From assembly GCF_041438865.1 (NCBI RefSeq), contig NZ_CP109450.1, positions 7,495,501-7,559,500 of the forward strand: a stretch of DNA of 64,000 nt. Reading direction: 5' to 3'. The translations under genes and the position numbers were made by a program. The notes under the pieces are model-generated. The model was not told where the DNA came from, did not search any database, and was given only the letters and a program-made list of their open reading frames with translations. Source of the DNA: Streptomyces sp. NBC_01471. Lineage in GTDB: Bacteria > Actinomycetota > Actinomycetes > Streptomycetales > Streptomycetaceae. Shown piece by piece: positions 35,178 through 43,937 of the stretch; positions within the stretch are counted from its first letter, which is position 1, and each line of letters opens with the position of its first letter.

Positions 35178-36425
35178 TCAGACGTCCCGCGCCGCTCCGG
35201 GCGGGAGGGGGTCGGATCCGGTCCTGAGGTCCGCCGCGCCGGCCGCACCCGGCCCGGGTTCCGGTTCCGCTTCCGGCCTGGAGTAGGTCCGTCCCTTCCA
35301 GGCGGCGCCGCGCCCGCGGTAGTGCTGCACCGCCGAGTCGACCGTCATCAGCAGATACAGCAGCGCGGTGAACGGCAGGGCCGGGCCGAGCAGGGGCGAC
35401 TGGCGGTAGTAGCGCAGCATCGGCAGATAGGTGCCCGCCATCACCAGCCAGGCGAGCCCGCCCGCCCAGGCGGCGGGGGCATCGCGCCCCAGCAGACCGG
35501 CAACCAGCGTGAGCGGCGGAGCGAGATAGATCAGCGCGAGGCCGAGCACCGTGCCGGTGAGCAGCAGGAGACTGTGCCTGAGCTGGGTGTACGCGCTGCG
35601 CGAGACCATCCGCCACAGATCGCCGAGCCCGGGATACGGGCGCACGCTGTCCACCCGCTCGGCGAGCCCCAGCCAGATGCGGCCGCCGCTGCGCTGCACC
35701 GTGCGGGCCAGCGACACATCGTCGATGACCGCCTGCCTGATGGACTCCGGGACACCGGCCCGCTCCGCCGCCTCGGTCCGCAGCAGCACACAGCCCCCGG
35801 CCGCGGCCGCTGTGCGGGCACCTGGCCGGTTGATCCACCGGAACGGGTACAGCTGGGCGAAGAAGTACACGAACGCCGGCACGACCTGCCGCTCCCAGAA
35901 GCTCGTGACGCGCAGCCGCGCCATCTGCGACACGAGGTCGAGCCCGGCCGAACCCGCGGCGGCCACCAACTCGCGCAGGCTGTCCGGCGCATGGGCGATG
36001 TCGGCGTCCGTCAGCAGCAGGTAGTCGGGATCCCCGGCACGGGCCAGCCCGATCCCGTACCGCAGCGCCCACAGCTTCCCCGTCCAGCCGGGCTCGGGCT
36101 CACCGGGGGAGACGACGGTCAGCGGGAGTCCGCCGTGGCGTGCGGACAGCCGTGCGGCCAGCTCTCCGGTGCCGTCGGAGCTCCCGTCGTCGACCAGGAA
36201 GATCTCGGCGTCGCCGGGATAGTCCTGGGCCAGCAGGGAGGGGAGGCTCAGCGGCAGAACCCCGGCCTCGTCCCTGGCGGGCACGATCACCGCCACGGAG
36301 GGCCAGGTGGCGGGGGCGGTGCGTGGGGGCAGCCGCTGGTCGGTCCGCCAGAACAGACCCTGCCCCAGCAGCAGCCACATCCACACGGCCAGCGAACACA
36401 CGGCGATCCAGGCAATGGCGCTCAT
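35178..36425 (-). CDS. Membrane glycosyltransferase family 2 (HpnB-like)
   Basis: 415-aa processive-type GT2 glycosyltransferase. An N-terminal helix (about 3-24) is followed by the GT-A domain with VDDGSSDGTGE (nucleotide-sugar binding, about 77-87), DADIAHAPD (DxD-like, about 139-147) and IDDVSLARTVQRSGG (catalytic base region, about 235-249). Four to five C-terminal helices (about 285-385) anchor it. The organisation matches the hopene-associated HpnB group, but no hopanoid genes are adjacent. The acidic Pro/Glu tail is variable. Acceptor unknown. Confidence 0.87.
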   Translation of the reverse strand: MSAIAWIAVCSLAVWMWLLLGQGLFWRTDQRLPPRTAPATWPSVAVIVPARDEAGVLPLSLPSLLAQDYPGDAEIFLVDDGSSDGTGELAARLSARHGGLPLTVVSPGEPEPGWTGKLWALRYGIGLARAGDPDYLLLTDADIAHAPDSLRELVAAAGSAGLDLVSQMARLRVTSFWERQVVPAFVYFFAQLYPFRWINRPGARTAAAAGGCVLLRTEAAERAGVPESIRQAVIDDVSLARTVQRSGGRIWLGLAERVDSVRPYPGLGDLWRMVSRSAYTQLRHSLLLLTGTVLGLALIYLAPPLTLVAGLLGRDAPAAWAGGLAWLVMAGTYLPMLRYYRQSPLLGPALPFTALLYLLMTVDSAVQHYRGRGAAWKGRTYSRPEAEPEPGPGAAGAADLRTGSDPLPPGAARDV

Positions 36426-36471
36426 CCGCCGAAGTCTGCCCCACCGGGGCCGGTCCGGGTGGGCGGTCGAC

Positions 36472-36483
36472 TAGGGTGACCGG
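36472..36483 (+). promoter_or_regulatory. -10 hexamer, probable leaderless start of racemase gene
   Basis: TAGGGT (36472-36477) ends six bases before GTG 36484 with no ribosome site between, suggesting transcription starts at the start codon. No clear -35. Confidence 0.4.
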
Positions 36484-37269
36484 GTGAAGATCGCGCTCAT
36501 GGACTCCGGAATCGGCCTGCTCGCGGCTGCCGCCGCGGTACGCCGCCAGCGGCCCGACGCGGATCTGGTGCTCTCCAGCGACCCCGGCGGCATGCCCTGG
36601 GGCGTCCACGGGCCCCAGGGCGTCATCGATCGCGCGCTGGCCGTGGCCCGCGCGGCCGCCGACCACCGGCCGGACGCACTGATCGTCGCCTGCAACACCG
36701 CGAGCGTGCACGCCCTCCCGGCCATCCGCGCCGCACTCGAACCGGACATCCCGGTCATCGGTACGGTGCCGGCCATCAAGCCGGCCGCCGCCGACGGGGG
36801 ATCCGTCGCGATCTGGGCGACCCCGGCGACCACCGGCAGCGACTACCAGCGCGCGCTGATCCGCCAGTTCGCCGGCGGCGCCGACGTCACCGAGGTGTCC
36901 TGTCCCGGCCTTGCCGACGCCGTCGAGCACGCCGACGAGGCCGCGATCGACGAGGCCGTGGCCGCGGCAGCCGCCCGCACCCCGTCCGGCGTAAGGGCCG
37001 TCGTCCTTGGCTGCACCCATTACGAACTGGTCGGAGAGCGGATCGCCGACGCCGTCCGGCGCCACGGCAGTCCCGCCGCCGAGCTGTACGGCTCGGCCGG
37101 GGCCGTGGCCGCCCAGGCGCTGCGGCGCATCGGGGCCGGGCCCGCGGCCGACGGCGCGGCGGGTGCCCGGCTGACGGTGCTCCTCGGCGGACACCAGGGA
37201 CCGCTTCCCACCGCCGCGCTGACGTACCTGGAAGGGCGCCTGCTCCAGGCCGTCAGCCCCGCGCGCTGA
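36484..37269 (+). CDS. Glutamate racemase-like protein (Asp/Glu racemase family)
   Basis: 261-aa cofactor-independent racemase of the MurI family. The two catalytic Cys are present in VACNTAS (C70) and LGCTHYELV (C177), and the N-terminal Asp-Ser pair in LMDSGIGLL (7-8) is conserved. Divergence from typical MurI is clear elsewhere, for example MPWGVHG where murI has YG-type motifs. It may supply D-glutamate for peptidoglycan or be a second racemase with another amino acid substrate. Not clustered with cell-wall genes. Starts at GTG directly after a -10-like hexamer. Confidence 0.8.
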   Translation: MKIALMDSGIGLLAAAAAVRRQRPDADLVLSSDPGGMPWGVHGPQGVIDRALAVARAAADHRPDALIVACNTASVHALPAIRAALEPDIPVIGTVPAIKPAAADGGSVAIWATPATTGSDYQRALIRQFAGGADVTEVSCPGLADAVEHADEAAIDEAVAAAAARTPSGVRAVVLGCTHYELVGERIADAVRRHGSPAAELYGSAGAVAAQALRRIGAGPAADGAAGARLTVLLGGHQGPLPTAALTYLEGRLLQAVSPAR

Positions 37270-37314
37270 GGGCCGTGCCCCCGCCGGACCACCGCCGCCC
37301 TCGCGGAAGGTGAG

Positions 37315-37327
37315 TAGGCTGCTACGC
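37315..37327 (+). promoter_or_regulatory. -10 hexamer before membrane protein gene
   Basis: TAGGCT (37315-37320) lies seven bases before ATG 37328. Its presence supports ATG 37328 as the start over the in-frame GTG at 37310 and suggests a leaderless mRNA. Confidence 0.4.
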
Positions 37328-37849
37328 ATGAGGGACCACAGCGAGCCCGGCTCCCGGGTCTGGACCGGCCAGGCGACCAACCGCGTGCAGTGGCTGCTCT
37401 CGTTCGCCGGGGCCGCCTGCCTGGCGCTCGGGATCGAACTGGCTGTGAACTCCGCCTGGACCGCTGACGGTGCGCCGCTGCTGATGGCCGTGATCGGCTG
37501 TGTGCTGGTCGGCCTCCTGATGCTCTACGGCACGCTCGCCTTCGTGCATGTCTCGGTGAAGGTCGACGAGCACTCCTTCGAAGTGCGCTGCGGCTACATC
37601 GGTCTGCCGCGCCGCCGCATCCTCCTCGACCATGTGGTGGGCGCCGACTACGATCCGGCCGTCACGCCCCGCCAGTGGGGCGGCTGGGGCTACCGGTGGC
37701 GCCCCGAGAAGGGGACCGCCGTGGTCGTGCGCCGCGGAGAGGGTCTCGTCCTCACGCTGGGGGACGGCCGGAGCTTCACCGTCACGGTCGACGACGCGGA
37801 GGCGGCGGTCCGGATCATCCGCGACCGGCTGCGGCTCACACCCGGCTGA
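37328..37849 (+). CDS. Two-helix membrane protein with PH-like domain
   Basis: 173 aa, not assigned to a named protein. Two adjacent membrane helices (about 22-38 and 48-72) are followed by a beta-rich cytoplasmic domain (about 75-173; VSVKVDEHSFEVRCGYIGLP, RPEKGTAVVVRRGEGLVLTL, DDAEAAVRIIRDRL) that resembles bacterial PH-like (bPH2/DUF3093-type) domains. It sits between the racemase and lnt genes, each with its own promoter-like hexamer, so co-regulation rather than an operon is suggested. Confidence 0.75.
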   Translation: MRDHSEPGSRVWTGQATNRVQWLLSFAGAACLALGIELAVNSAWTADGAPLLMAVIGCVLVGLLMLYGTLAFVHVSVKVDEHSFEVRCGYIGLPRRRILLDHVVGADYDPAVTPRQWGGWGYRWRPEKGTAVVVRRGEGLVLTLGDGRSFTVTVDDAEAAVRIIRDRLRLTPG

Positions 37850-37963
37850 CGACTGTCCGGCTGCTTGCCCGAGGGGCTGGGCGCCGGGACATCACTCCGT
37901 CGCCTGCGACGTTCCCCTGCCGCTGCCGCGGGCCGCGCTTGCCGGACGCACAGCCCACCACCG

Positions 37964-37976
37964 TAGACTCCGCCTG
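37964..37976 (+). promoter_or_regulatory. -10 hexamer, probable leaderless start of lnt
   Basis: TAGACT (37964-37969) ends seven bases before GTG 37977. TTGCCG (37939-37944) could be a -35 with a long 19-base spacer. Confidence 0.45.
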
Positions 37977-39578
37977 GTGAGCGCCCCCACCACACCCACG
38001 GACGAGTCCGAACGGCTCGTACCGCAGCCCGCCGGAGAACCGCGCGGCCGACGCCTGGCCCGCCGTCTCGTACGGCCCGCCGCCGCTGCCGCGTCCGGCC
38101 TGCTGCTGTACGCCAGCTTCCCGCCGCGGCCCCTGTGGTGGCTGGCGCCCGTCGCGTTCGCCGTACTGGGGACGGCCCTGCACGGACGCCGGGCCCGGGC
38201 CGGACTCGGCCTCGGTTACCTGGCGGGCCTCGGGTATCTGCTCCCGCTGCTGGTCTGGACGGGGGTCGAGGTCGGCCCCGGCCCCTGGCTCGGCCTGGCG
38301 GCGGTCGAAGCGCTCTTCATCGCTGTCGCGGGTGCGGGAATCGCGTATGTCTCCCGGCTGCCGCTCGGGCCGCTCTGGGCCGCCGCGGTGTGGATCGCCG
38401 TCGAAGCGGCCCGAGCGCGAGTACCGTTCGGCGGGTTCCCCTGGGGCAAGGTGGCCTTCGGGCAGCCCGAGGGTGTCTTCCTGCCGCTGGCCGCGGTCGG
38501 AGGGACGCCACTGCTCGGCTTCGCCGTCGTCCTGTGCGGCTTCGGCCTGGGTGAGCTGGTACGCCGCTGGGCTGCTCTGCGCCGCTTCGCGGACCGCAGG
38601 ATCGCCATCGCCGCCGTCCTCGCCGTCGCGCCGGTCGCGGCCGGGTTCGCCGCGCTGCCGCTGGTCAGCACCAGCGCCGAGGACGGCACGGCCACGGTCG
38701 CCCTCATCCAGGGAAACGTCCCCCGGATGGGACTCGACTTCGCCACCCAGCGCCGCGCGGTGCTCGACCACCATGTGAAGGAGACGCTGAAGCTGGCCGC
38801 CGATGTGAAGGCGGGCCGCGCCAAGCAGCCGGATCTGGTGCTGTGGCCGGAGAACTCGTCGGACATCGACCCGTACCTCAACGCCGACGCCTACGACGAG
38901 ATCGACGAGGCGGCCAAGGCGATCAAGGCGCCCATCTCGGTCGGCGCCGTCGTCACCCCGGACAACGGCGCGGGGTCGCCGCTCAACCAGCAGATCCTCT
39001 GGGACCCCAGGAAGGGCCCCGTCGACACGTACAACAAGCGCCGGCTCCAGCCGTTCGGCGAGTACATGCCCTACCGGTCGTTCTTCCGGCTGTTCAGTTC
39101 CGACGTGGATCTGGTCCGCAAGGACTTCGTACCCGGACACAAGGCCGCCGACTTCGACATGGCGGGCACCAGGGTCGGCCCGGTCACCTGTTACGAGGCG
39201 GCGTTCGACTGGGCCGTACGGGACCAGGTGAAGGCGGGGGCGCAGATCATCTCCGTACCCAGCAACAACGCGACCTTCGACCGCAGCGAGATGACCTACC
39301 AGCAGCTCGCGATGTCGCGGGTACGGGCTGTCGAACACAGCAGGGCCGTGATGGTCCCCGTCACCACCGGTGTGAGCGCGGTCATCCGGCCGGACGGTTC
39401 GGTCGCGCAGAAGACCAAGATGTTCACCGCCGACGCGCTGGTGGCGGATGTGCCGAAGCGCTCGTCGCAGACCCCGGCCACCCGGCTGGGGACGCTTCCC
39501 GAGTGGCTGCTCGTGGCGCTCGGCGCAGGCGGCGTCGGCTGGGCGGTCACCCGCTCGGTACGGCGGCGCACGTCGTGA
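37977..39578 (+). CDS. lnt: Apolipoprotein N-acyltransferase
   Basis: Membrane enzyme that adds the third acyl chain to lipoprotein N-termini, 533 aa. Several N-terminal helices (about 40-235) precede a nitrilase-fold domain with the catalytic triad Glu in LWPENSSD (about 288-295), Lys in YNKRRLQPFGEYMPY (about 353-367) and Cys in VTCYEAAFD (about 403-411). GTG 37977 follows a -10 hexamer by seven bases. Streptomyces often carry two lnt copies. It would modify lipoproteins such as the two Tat-type sugar-binding proteins in this window. Confidence 0.93.
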   Translation: MSAPTTPTDESERLVPQPAGEPRGRRLARRLVRPAAAAASGLLLYASFPPRPLWWLAPVAFAVLGTALHGRRARAGLGLGYLAGLGYLLPLLVWTGVEVGPGPWLGLAAVEALFIAVAGAGIAYVSRLPLGPLWAAAVWIAVEAARARVPFGGFPWGKVAFGQPEGVFLPLAAVGGTPLLGFAVVLCGFGLGELVRRWAALRRFADRRIAIAAVLAVAPVAAGFAALPLVSTSAEDGTATVALIQGNVPRMGLDFATQRRAVLDHHVKETLKLAADVKAGRAKQPDLVLWPENSSDIDPYLNADAYDEIDEAAKAIKAPISVGAVVTPDNGAGSPLNQQILWDPRKGPVDTYNKRRLQPFGEYMPYRSFFRLFSSDVDLVRKDFVPGHKAADFDMAGTRVGPVTCYEAAFDWAVRDQVKAGAQIISVPSNNATFDRSEMTYQQLAMSRVRAVEHSRAVMVPVTTGVSAVIRPDGSVAQKTKMFTADALVADVPKRSSQTPATRLGTLPEWLLVALGAGGVGWAVTRSVRRRTS

Positions 39579-39600
39579 CGGAGCGCCGCTGAGCGGCGGT

Positions 39601-39613
39601 TAGGGTCGGGAGC
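39601..39613 (+). promoter_or_regulatory. -10 hexamer before Nudix gene
   Basis: TAGGGT (39601-39606) lies seven bases before ATG 39614. The intervening CGGGAGC could alternatively act as a ribosome site on a transcript from further upstream. Confidence 0.35.
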
Positions 39614-40108
39614 ATGGCTACTCCTGACTTCATCCGCGAGATCCGGGCCACCGCCGGCCACCAGCTGCTTCTGCTGCCCGGCGTGAGCGCCATCGTCTTC
39701 GACGACGAGGGACGGGTGCTGCTCAACCGGCGCGCCGACACCGGCAAGTGGTCGATCATCGGCGGCATCCCGGAGCCGGGCGAGCAGCCCGCCGACACAG
39801 CCGTCCGGGAGGTCCACGAGGAGACGGCCGTACGGTGCGTGGTGGAGCGGGTGGTCCTCGTCCAGGCACTCAAGAAGATCCAGTACCCGAACGGCGACCA
39901 CTGCCAGTTCATGGACATCAGCCTGCTCTGCCGGGCGACCGGGGGAGCGCCCCGGGTGAACGACGACGAGTCCCTCGACGTCGGCTGGTTCGCCGTCGAC
40001 GCCCTTCCGGAGCTGGCCGAGTTCGCGCTGACACGGATCAAGCGGGCCCTGACCGACGGCCCCACGTGGTTCGAACCGGCCACGGTCGCTCCCACCCTCG
40101 ATGCCTAG
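39614..40108 (+). CDS. Nudix hydrolase
   Basis: 164-aa Nudix pyrophosphohydrolase. The complete Nudix box runs from GGIPEPGE to REVHEETAV (about 56-78). The strand before it, VLLNRRADTGKWSIIGG, is typical of the ADP-ribose/dinucleotide group, and an HCQFMDISLLCRA segment follows. It ends 10 bases before the SDR start. Substrate not determined. Confidence 0.9.
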   Translation: MATPDFIREIRATAGHQLLLLPGVSAIVFDDEGRVLLNRRADTGKWSIIGGIPEPGEQPADTAVREVHEETAVRCVVERVVLVQALKKIQYPNGDHCQFMDISLLCRATGGAPRVNDDESLDVGWFAVDALPELAEFALTRIKRALTDGPTWFEPATVAPTLDA

Positions 40109-40118
40109 GCTCGGCCCC
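40106..40118 (+). promoter_or_regulatory. -10 hexamer, probable leaderless start of SDR gene
   Basis: TAGGCT (40106-40111), whose first three bases are the stop codon of the Nudix gene, ends seven bases before ATG 40119. Confidence 0.4.
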
Positions 40119-40922
40119 ATGACCACCCACACCGCTCCCGCGTCCGCACCCGCCCCGCTCGGCCTGGACCTCGCAGGCCGCACCGCGCTCGTCACCGGCG
40201 CGGCGGGCGGCATCGGCGCCGCCTGCACGCTGCGTCTCGCCGCCGCCGGCGCCACGGTACGGGCCGTCGACCGCGACCAGGAGGGGCTCGAAGCGGTCGC
40301 CGGCCGGGCCGCCGGGCTGCCCGGTGCCGTCGAACCGTACGGACTCGACCTGACCGATCTCGACGCCGCGGAGCAGGCCGCCGCCGGTACGGACGTCCTC
40401 GTCAACAACGCGGGCCTGCAGCTCGTGCGGCCCATCGAGGACTTCCCGCCGGAGGTCTTCCACACCATCCTCACCGTGATGCTGGAAGCGCCCTTCCGGC
40501 TGATCAGGGGCGCTCTCCCGCACATGTACGGACAGGGCTGGGGCCGGATCGTCAACCTCTCGTCCGTGCACGGGCTGCGCGCCTCCGCGTACAAGTCCGC
40601 GTACGTGTCGGCCAAGCACGGGCTGGAGGGGCTCTCCAAGACGGCGGCGCTCGAAGGCGCCCCGCACGGTGTGACATCGAACTGCGTGAACCCCGGCTAC
40701 GTGCGCACCCCGCTGGTCGAGCAGCAGATCGCCGACCAGGCCGCCGCCCACGGGATCCCGCGTGAGCGGGTGGTCAGCGAGGTACTGCTGAAGGAGTCGG
40801 CGCTCAAACGGCTTGTCGAGCCGGACGAGGTCGCCGAGGCCGTGGCCTACCTCTGCGCGCCGCAGGCCGCGTTCATCACCGGCACCTCGCTCTCGCTCGA
40901 CGGCGGATGGAGCGCGCGCTAG
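40119..40922 (+). CDS. 3-hydroxybutyrate dehydrogenase-like SDR
   Basis: 267-aa short-chain dehydrogenase. NAD(P)-binding TGAAGGIG (about 27-34), NNAGLQ, catalytic Ser in NLSSVHGLR and YKSAYVSAKHGLEG (Tyr and Lys, about 159-172) are present. The C-terminal loop with YVRTPLVEQQI and the length match 3-hydroxybutyrate dehydrogenases, which oxidise (R)-3-hydroxybutyrate to acetoacetate. The ATG is seven bases after a -10-like hexamer. No polyhydroxybutyrate or ketone-body genes adjoin, so the substrate is likely but unproven. Confidence 0.85.
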   Translation: MTTHTAPASAPAPLGLDLAGRTALVTGAAGGIGAACTLRLAAAGATVRAVDRDQEGLEAVAGRAAGLPGAVEPYGLDLTDLDAAEQAAAGTDVLVNNAGLQLVRPIEDFPPEVFHTILTVMLEAPFRLIRGALPHMYGQGWGRIVNLSSVHGLRASAYKSAYVSAKHGLEGLSKTAALEGAPHGVTSNCVNPGYVRTPLVEQQIADQAAAHGIPRERVVSEVLLKESALKRLVEPDEVAEAVAYLCAPQAAFITGTSLSLDGGWSAR

Positions 40923-40965
40923 CGCCGCGTCAGGCAACGTTCGCCCCGTCGCGACGCCCAACACT

Positions 40966-40998
40966 TCCCCAAGTTCTCGACTGCGCTCGAACAGGGGA
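40966..40998. repeat. REP-like extragenic palindrome
   Basis: TCCCC (40966-40970) pairs with GGGGA (40994-40998) around an imperfect inner hairpin, GTTCTCGA against TCGAAC. The sequence resembles from memory a dispersed palindromic element seen many times in Streptomyces intergenic regions (AAGCTCTCG-type arm, CTCGA-type arm, then AGGGG). Only one copy is in this window. Confidence 0.35.
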
Positions 40999-41076
40999 GC
41001 CCCCATTCCTCGCCGCACCGGCCGAAAGCCCGAGTACGTCCAGTACGGGGGCGATCCTCCGCCTTGCGCGGCGCAT

Positions 41077-42355
41077 CTAGACCCCGCTGAGGCCGACCAG
41101 TTCACGAAGGCGCTCAGCAGGCAGTTTGGGGTTGGCTGCAGCTCCCTCTGCCAGCGCTGGGTCGTTCAGGAGCGATGAGATCAGTTCGAGGGGAAGGAGC
41201 GGGTTGGCTGCCGCGGCGCGGCGTACGCACGGCTGAGGATCGGCAAGCAGCTGTAAGGGCGGCTGGGCCAGGCTGGTGCACCAGTTCCCGGGGCAGCCGG
41301 GGGCAGGTCGCGGCGACCCGGCGCAGCAGGGGACGCGTGGATACTGCGCACGCTTCGTACCAGCTCGTCTCCGGCTCGATCATCATCTCGCGGACAGGGC
41401 CGATGGCATCGGCAGTGAGGCCGATGACCTGATCGATGGCATCACGCTCCGGCCAGGTCCGTGGAAGCTGATGCGACAGGGCCCGAGTACGCACGGCGCT
41501 GTCCGGGTCCTCGGCCATCTCTGCCAGCAGCACCGGGCCCAGATCGGCTCTGGCGGCCACTCGTTCACGCACCTCGGGATCGGGGTCGCACGCAAGGCGG
41601 GTGACGACATCGCTGGGCGTATGGGGATTGTGGGCGAGCGCCCACAGGTCGCGTCGTTCCGTGAGACACCGCTCCGCGACATCGTGGGAGACGGCGTAGT
41701 TGACAAGCAGAAGAGAGCGGTGGTGGCAGTCCCGCTCCGGTAGCTCCGCCTCCATCGCTGTGGGATCCGAAACACGGCTGTCCCTCAGCGCGGCTTCGCG
41801 CACCCCCGGATCCGGGTCGGCCAGGAGCGCGTCGCGCTGCTCAGGCGTGAGCCACAGCCACAAGCCGACGCCCTGGATGCGCAGTTCGGAGTTCGGGTGG
41901 TCCAGCATTCCGCGGCGGAACGACCGCGAGATCTGCCCGGAAAACTCCAGTTCCATCTTGATCTCGTCCGGTGTCAGAATCTGACCCCGACTGTCTTCGC
42001 CCCGCGCGGTCAGCAGGGCTTCCACCACATCATCCGGCAGCGGATCGGTCCTGCCCAGGCGGGGGCGAGGCCCTGAGGCAAGGTCCGCGCGGACAAAGGC
42101 GTCGGAGTCGGTGACGAGCCGGCCGCGCTGCTCGGGGGCGGTATGCCGGTTGCGTGCGAAGCCACGACGTACCGCCCGGTCCGGATGCGCTATCACTGCC
42201 TCGATGACGTCAGCGGGAAGGTCCCGCTCCTCGCAGAGGACCGTCCAGGCTGCTTGCGCTCGCCCGTTCAGCAGCCGCATCAACACATCGCTCGGCGCGG
42301 CCCGGTTGGCCGCGACACCTCGCAACCACAGCTCTGCAAGAACGGAAGAGGACAT
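41077..42355 (-). pseudogene. Leucine-rich repeat variant (LRV) protein, frameshifted near 41273
   Basis: Alpha-helical repeat protein built of units like ANPxLPxxLxxxLLxDPxxxVR. From ATG 42355 the frame reads about 360 residues of LRV repeats (LAHNPHTPSDVVTRLACDPD, TCPRLPRELVHQ) and then, near 41271-41276, switches to an unrelated Pro/Ser/Arg-rich tail ending at 41114. In the next frame the repeats continue perfectly (LAQPPLQLLADPQPCVRRAA, AAANPLLPLELISSLLNDPA, AAANPKLPAERLRELVGL) to a TAG at 41077. One extra base (or two missing) explains it. The restored frame contains a TTA codon, rare in Streptomyces. Either a true pseudogene or a sequencing error; function unknown. Confidence 0.8.
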
Positions 42356-42672
42356 CCGGACATCGTGGCAGTGATCAAGGCGCCACGTCGGAAGAATCGT
42401 CGATATCGATCCGGGCAACTGGCCCATGCCGTAAGCCCAGTTCTTCGACGGCGCCAAACCTTTCACACCGGCCACAGCAGCATCTACACTACCGTCGGTT
42501 CCACGGGCGGCGTCGACATGAAGCTCGGCGACGCGAAGAAACCGTGGAGCGTGCTGAAGAAGAACGACAAGGTATACGTGTGGGGGCGGCCCAGTACCTG
42601 AGCGTGCCCCGGGGACCGTGGGGGGGCGGTGTCCCAGGACTGCCGGCGGCCTCCGGGAGACTGGGGGACACG
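42356..42672. other. Gene-poor gap before alr with an orphan coding tail
   Basis: This 317-base stretch has lower GC than its surroundings. The only coding-like piece is on the plus strand at 42518-42601 (ATG at 42518), 27 codons reading MKLGDAKKPWSVLKKNDKVY and onward, ending in STOP before 42602. Lys-rich and in frame with further upstream codons, it looks like the tail of a lost gene. The last 70 bases hold the alr ribosome site (GGGGGACACG). Confidence 0.4.
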
Positions 42673-43836
42673 ATGAGTGAGACAGCTGCTGTGCCGACCG
42701 CTGCCATGCGCGCACGTGCCGAAATAGATCTGGGCGTCCTGCGCGCCAATGTGCAGACCCTGTGCTCGCGGGCCGAGGGCGCCGCCGTCATGGCCGTCGT
42801 CAAGTCCGACGCGTACGGCCACGGCGCGGTGCGGTGCGCCCGTGAGGCCCTCGCCGCGGGGGCGAGCTGGCTCGGTACCACCACGGCCGAGGAGGCTGTC
42901 GAGCTGCGCGCGGCCGGGCTTCCCGGCCGCATCCTGTGCTGGCTGTTGGTGCCGGGCGGGCCCTGGCAGCAGGCGATCGAGGCCGACATAGACGTCTCGC
43001 TGGGCGGCACATGGGCGGTGCGGGAGGCCGCCGAGGCCGCCCGGGCGGCGGGACGGCCCGCCCGCGTGCACCTCAAGGCCGACACCGGGCTCGGCCGCAA
43101 CGGCTGCCTGCCCGGAGAGGAATGGGCCGAACTCGTCGCGGCCGCACTGCGTGCGGAGGCCGAGGGACTGGTCCGGATCGTCGGACTCTTCTCGCACTTC
43201 GCGTGCGCCGACGTGCCGGGGCACCCGTCCATCGCCGCCCAGCTCACCCTGTTCCGGGAGATGACGGCGTACGCCGAGGAGCAGGGCGTACGGCCCGAGG
43301 TGCGGCACATGGCCAACTCGGCGGCCACCCTCACCCTGCCCGAGTCCCACTTCGACATGGTCCGCACGGGCATCGCCATGTACGGCCTCTCGGCCAGCCC
43401 GGCGCTGGGCGCACCGGAGGAATTCGGGCTGCGCCCGGTGATGACGTTCAGCGCCGCGCTGGCCCTCGTCAAGCGTGTACCGGGCGGCCACGGCGTCAGC
43501 TACGGCCATCACTACGTCACCCCCGGCGAGACCACCCTCGGCCTCATGCCGGTCGGCTACGCGGACGGCATCACGCGGCACGCCTCGGGCAGCAGCCCGG
43601 TGCTGGTGGACGGCAAGCTGCGGACGATCGCCGGTCGCGTCGCCATGGACATGTTCATGGTGGACCTGGGTGGCGACGAGCCCCCGGTGGGCAGCGAGGC
43701 CGTGCTGTTCGGGCCCGGCGACCGGGGCGAGGCCACCGCACAGGACTGGGCACAGGCCGGTGCCACGATCGCGTACGAGGTCGTCACGCGGGTCGGTACG
43801 CGCGTTCCTCGCATCTATGTGAACGGGGCTGCGTGA
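42673..43836 (+). CDS. alr: Alanine racemase
   Basis: PLP-dependent racemase making D-alanine for peptidoglycan, 387 aa. The PLP Lys lies in AVVKSDAYGHGA (about 41-52), the alanine racemase signature. Further conserved parts are KADTGLGRNG, HFACADVPGHPS, RTGIAMYGL and the second catalytic Tyr region VSYGHHYVTPGETTLGLMPV with GYADGITRHASG. ATG 42673 follows GGGGGACACG. In other Streptomyces alr is followed by an alpha/beta hydrolase and the tsaE/tsaB genes; here only a short hydrolase-like N-terminal remnant follows. Confidence 0.94.
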   Translation: MSETAAVPTAAMRARAEIDLGVLRANVQTLCSRAEGAAVMAVVKSDAYGHGAVRCAREALAAGASWLGTTTAEEAVELRAAGLPGRILCWLLVPGGPWQQAIEADIDVSLGGTWAVREAAEAARAAGRPARVHLKADTGLGRNGCLPGEEWAELVAAALRAEAEGLVRIVGLFSHFACADVPGHPSIAAQLTLFREMTAYAEEQGVRPEVRHMANSAATLTLPESHFDMVRTGIAMYGLSASPALGAPEEFGLRPVMTFSAALALVKRVPGGHGVSYGHHYVTPGETTLGLMPVGYADGITRHASGSSPVLVDGKLRTIAGRVAMDMFMVDLGGDEPPVGSEAVLFGPGDRGEATAQDWAQAGATIAYEVVTRVGTRVPRIYVNGAA

Positions 43837-43937
43837 ACGCGTCTTTGTGAGCGCGATCCGGTGAACGGCCAAGAATTCGGATGACCCGTTCCGCGGCGGT
43901 ACCGGCCCGAAGCGAACCACGGTACGGGGAGGGGTAC

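Noticed and set aside
42143..42601. Whole 152-codon plus-strand frame ending in the Lys-rich tail
   Set aside because: Its first two thirds are antisense to the LRV gene; only the last 27 codons look coding and are noted as an orphan tail.
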